Assembly (NCBI GenBank): GCA_963822765.1
Contig: CAWGJL010000009.1
Coordinates: forward strand, 86,405 to 150,404
Reading direction: 5' to 3'
DNA: 64,000 bases
Source of the DNA: Palsa-504 sp963822765
Lineage (GTDB): Bacteria > Actinomycetota > Actinomycetes > Streptosporangiales > Streptosporangiaceae
This document shows positions 63,201-64,000 of this stretch, one piece after another; the stretch's first letter is position 1; each line of letters starts with the position of its first letter. Position numbers and translations under genes: made by a program. The notes beneath the pieces are model-generated. The model saw only the letters and a list, made by a program, of their open reading frames with translations. It had not been told where the DNA came from and searched no databases.

Positions 63201-63784
63201 GCCGCGGTGTTCACCGCGTCCCCGGCCACCATGCCCTCGCCGACCGCGCCCAGGTTGACCGCCATCTCGCCGGTCACCACGCCCGCGCGGGCGGCCAGGC
63301 CGGGCAGGCCGGCCTCGGCCCCGAGCGCCGCCACCGCGGCCACCAGGTCCAGCGCGGCCCGGACGGCGCGTTCGGCGTCGTCCTCGGACGCGGCGGGCGT
63401 CCCCCACACGGCCATCACCGCGTCGCCGATGAACTTCTCGACCGTGCCGCCGTAGCGGCCGATCATGGTCCGGGCCACCCCGAAGTAGCGGGACAGCAGC
63501 TCGCGGACGGCCTCGGGGTCGCGCGACTCGGATAGCGGGGTGAAGCCCACCAGGTCGCAGAACAGCACCGAGCAGACCCGCCGTTCGGCCACCGGCTCGC
63601 GGTCCGGCGCCGGGGGCTGCCCCGCCGCGGGGCCGTCAGCCAGCTCGAAGCCGCACGCCCGGCAGAACCGGTCGCCCGGCACGACCGGCTCGCCACATGA
63701 CGGGCACCCTCCGAGGGATGCGCCGCACGTTCCGCAGAACCGGTCCGCCGCCCCCGAAGACGCGCCGCACTGCCCGCATCTCAC
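60197..63784 (-). CDS. Class III nucleotide cyclase with zinc ribbons, AAA ATPase and TPR domains
   Basis: A 1195-residue protein. Two zinc ribbons lead (CGQCGASSG...FCGTCG and CPSCGEPV...FCRACG). The cyclase domain (~65-240) has SVLFCDLVGFTPLS, KFIGDAVMAVWG and GDAVNTAARVQATA, so both metal Asp residues, the purine-binding Lys and the transition-state Asn/Arg are present. A STAND-like ATPase follows (Walker A VSGPAGVGKSRL, Walker B VVLVIEDAQYADTGLLD). About 500 residues of TPR-like helices complete it. It should make cAMP or cGMP under control of a ligand-sensing scaffold. GC-rich, intact, and convergent with queA. Confidence 0.92.
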   Translation of the reverse strand: MRCGQCGASSGAADRFCGTCGASLGGCPSCGEPVVPGDRFCRACGFELADGPAAGQPPAPDREPVAERRVCSVLFCDLVGFTPLSESRDPEAVRELLSRYFGVARTMIGRYGGTVEKFIGDAVMAVWGTPAASEDDAERAVRAALDLVAAVAALGAEAGLPGLAARAGVVTGEMAVNLGAVGEGMVAGDAVNTAARVQATAGPGQVLTDAPTQRLAGRAVGFADAGEHTLKGKAEPQPLWRATRVLSGIGGQQRMDGLEAPLVGRDAELRTIKELFHAAAERRVPRLVLVSGPAGVGKSRLDWEFWKYVDGLAEDVWWHRGHCLSYGEGVAFWALAEIVRQRLGIAEEDPAETAAAKLKDGLERFVPEESERAYVGNRLGRLLGVARPRGRGGPLTREELFGGWRLFFERLAAVDPVVLVIEDAQYADTGLLDFLDHLIDWTRDLPIYVLVFARTELHQARPGFGVGRNRSTLTLDPLDRASMDRLVDALVPGMPPAARAKLTGQAQGVPLFAVETVRALIDRDIVQPSEGVYRLVGDVGDLAVPDSLHALLAARLDALDPGVRRLVTDAAVLGTSFPAEALIAVSGEDEQTVRAALAELVHREVLAVSADPLSPERGSYQFAQQMLRQVAYDTLSRRDRKTRHLKVAAHLRTAFAGDGEEVSDVIARHYLDALHAAPDDPDAARIRAEAIAARIRAAERAERTGALAQAVTSYASAAELTSAETGRADGQLAAARLWERAAAAAADVGDYATAVRHAGQARGSYEEGGQDRAAARAQAVAGLALRLWGHNTEAREQLTAAMAVLRADPDRDTVRALEELANVAVLSASADAGQLSADALALGQDLDVDAGLLGRLFVTRGIYHGMTGRRPAATAYLREGARLATQAGDTLTLGRTLLNLSHVLGGVDPAAAAEAARTAAGHLRRAGARDYLAITLFNLGQALMMLGDWDAAEAELAQAADADGLAGNETIVTHQAWLAAMRGDADRAQTMLAALPDTRASQEPQVQAQVSAVEAFTEAARRRPEAALRHARVTLAHAGAVGLGHDALRWAWPLAARTAWELGDTRAVRALLAMVDALQPGQLIPVLRAERDLARARLASDNSENGDEFAAAVTGLRELSTPYHLAHGLLDHAAVLTRRGEAEAAAQAVDEATAIAVKLRCQPLLDRAAEVKPGEANITAAAGARPRTHATGTPT

Positions 63785-63880
63785 CCAAGTCTCCTTACCC
63801 AGGGATCGTTCGCTGTGTCAAGTAAGCGGTTGGCGGCCGGCCCTCGGCCTCTCCGGCTTTTCCGGTAGCCTGGCGCCGCC

Positions 63881-64000
63881 ATGACTACGCTCCTCATCAC
63901 CTTGACCGGCCGGGACCGGCCGGGCGTGACGTCCAGGCTGTTCGGCGGCCTGGCCCGCTACCAGCTGACGGTCGCGGACATCGAGCAGGTGGTGATCCGC
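63881..64000 (+). CDS. serB: Phosphoserine phosphatase SerB, 5' part only
   Basis: The first 40 codons, cut by the window edge, read MTTLLITLTGRDRPGVTSRL, then FGGLARYQLTVADIEQVVI. This is the N-terminal ACT domain of actinobacterial SerB, which removes the phosphate from phosphoserine in serine synthesis. It starts 96 bp from and divergently to the cyclase gene. The catalytic HAD domain lies outside the window, so an ACT-domain protein of another kind is not strictly excluded. Confidence 0.7.
   Translation, partial: MTTLLITLTGRDRPGVTSRLFGGLARYQLTVADIEQVVIR

Overview
The window looks like chromosome from a very GC-rich filamentous-type actinobacterium, probably Streptosporangiales-like; I cannot place it to genus. 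The reasons are strong G/C preference at third codon positions, a dnaK-grpE-dnaJ-hspR-clpB operon with HspR-type (HAIR) operators, an XRE/DUF5753 plus DUF397 gene pair, remnants of an actinomycete integrative and conjugative element (AICE), and several leaderless promoters.

Layout. 0-5.4 kb is accessory DNA on the minus strand: a broken short-chain dehydrogenase, DUF3224, a LysR regulator, a nucleotidyltransferase-like protein, a CoiA-like nuclease and a VapBC-type pair. 5.4-13.4 kb is an integration hotspot downstream of a tRNA-Gly(CCC) gene (13294-13367, minus). Three partial att copies of the tRNA 3' half lie in tandem at 5504, 7766 and 11000, all in one orientation. The three units between them each carry a toxin-antitoxin locus at the tRNA-proximal end, but no integrase: AbiE-type (toxin with an internal stop), MazEF-type, and a DUF5615-type pair. 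An IS1380-family element has split one boundary. 13.4-15.1 kb is dcd (dCTP deaminase), interrupted at its catalytic motif by a 347-residue intein with class 3 (WCT) hallmarks. 15.2-18.3 kb holds an XRE/DUF397 pair and two AICE-like transfer genes.

18.2-41.1 kb is mostly housekeeping: a membrane Fe-S oxidoreductase, the heat-shock operon, a TPR protein, an NYN-domain RNase-like protein, pyrE, a DedA protein, fba, DUF3151, purA, purD, a LtrA-family protein, purB, murA and hisC. 41.1-52 kb looks like a potassium/ion-homeostasis cluster. It has an MgtE-N/CBS cytosolic protein, two inverted KimA-like K+ transporter genes each fused to a C-terminal OB-fold and flanking a MOSC gene, and a KdpD/KdpE-like two-component pair without kdpFABC. 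52-64 kb has hemerythrin and MarR divergently arranged, a DUF2231-Rieske membrane protein, an SPFH protein, an ABC ATPase, a GAF-kinase/NarL-type pair, an SDR gene coupled to a queA-family gene, a giant cyclase-ATPase-TPR signalling protein, and the start of serB.

Caution on sequence quality: conserved genes that should be intact (grpE, dnaJ, hisC) and both KimA-like genes contain frameshifts, several explained by one missing or extra base. Base-level errors are therefore plausible, and every 'pseudogene' call here should be read with that in mind.
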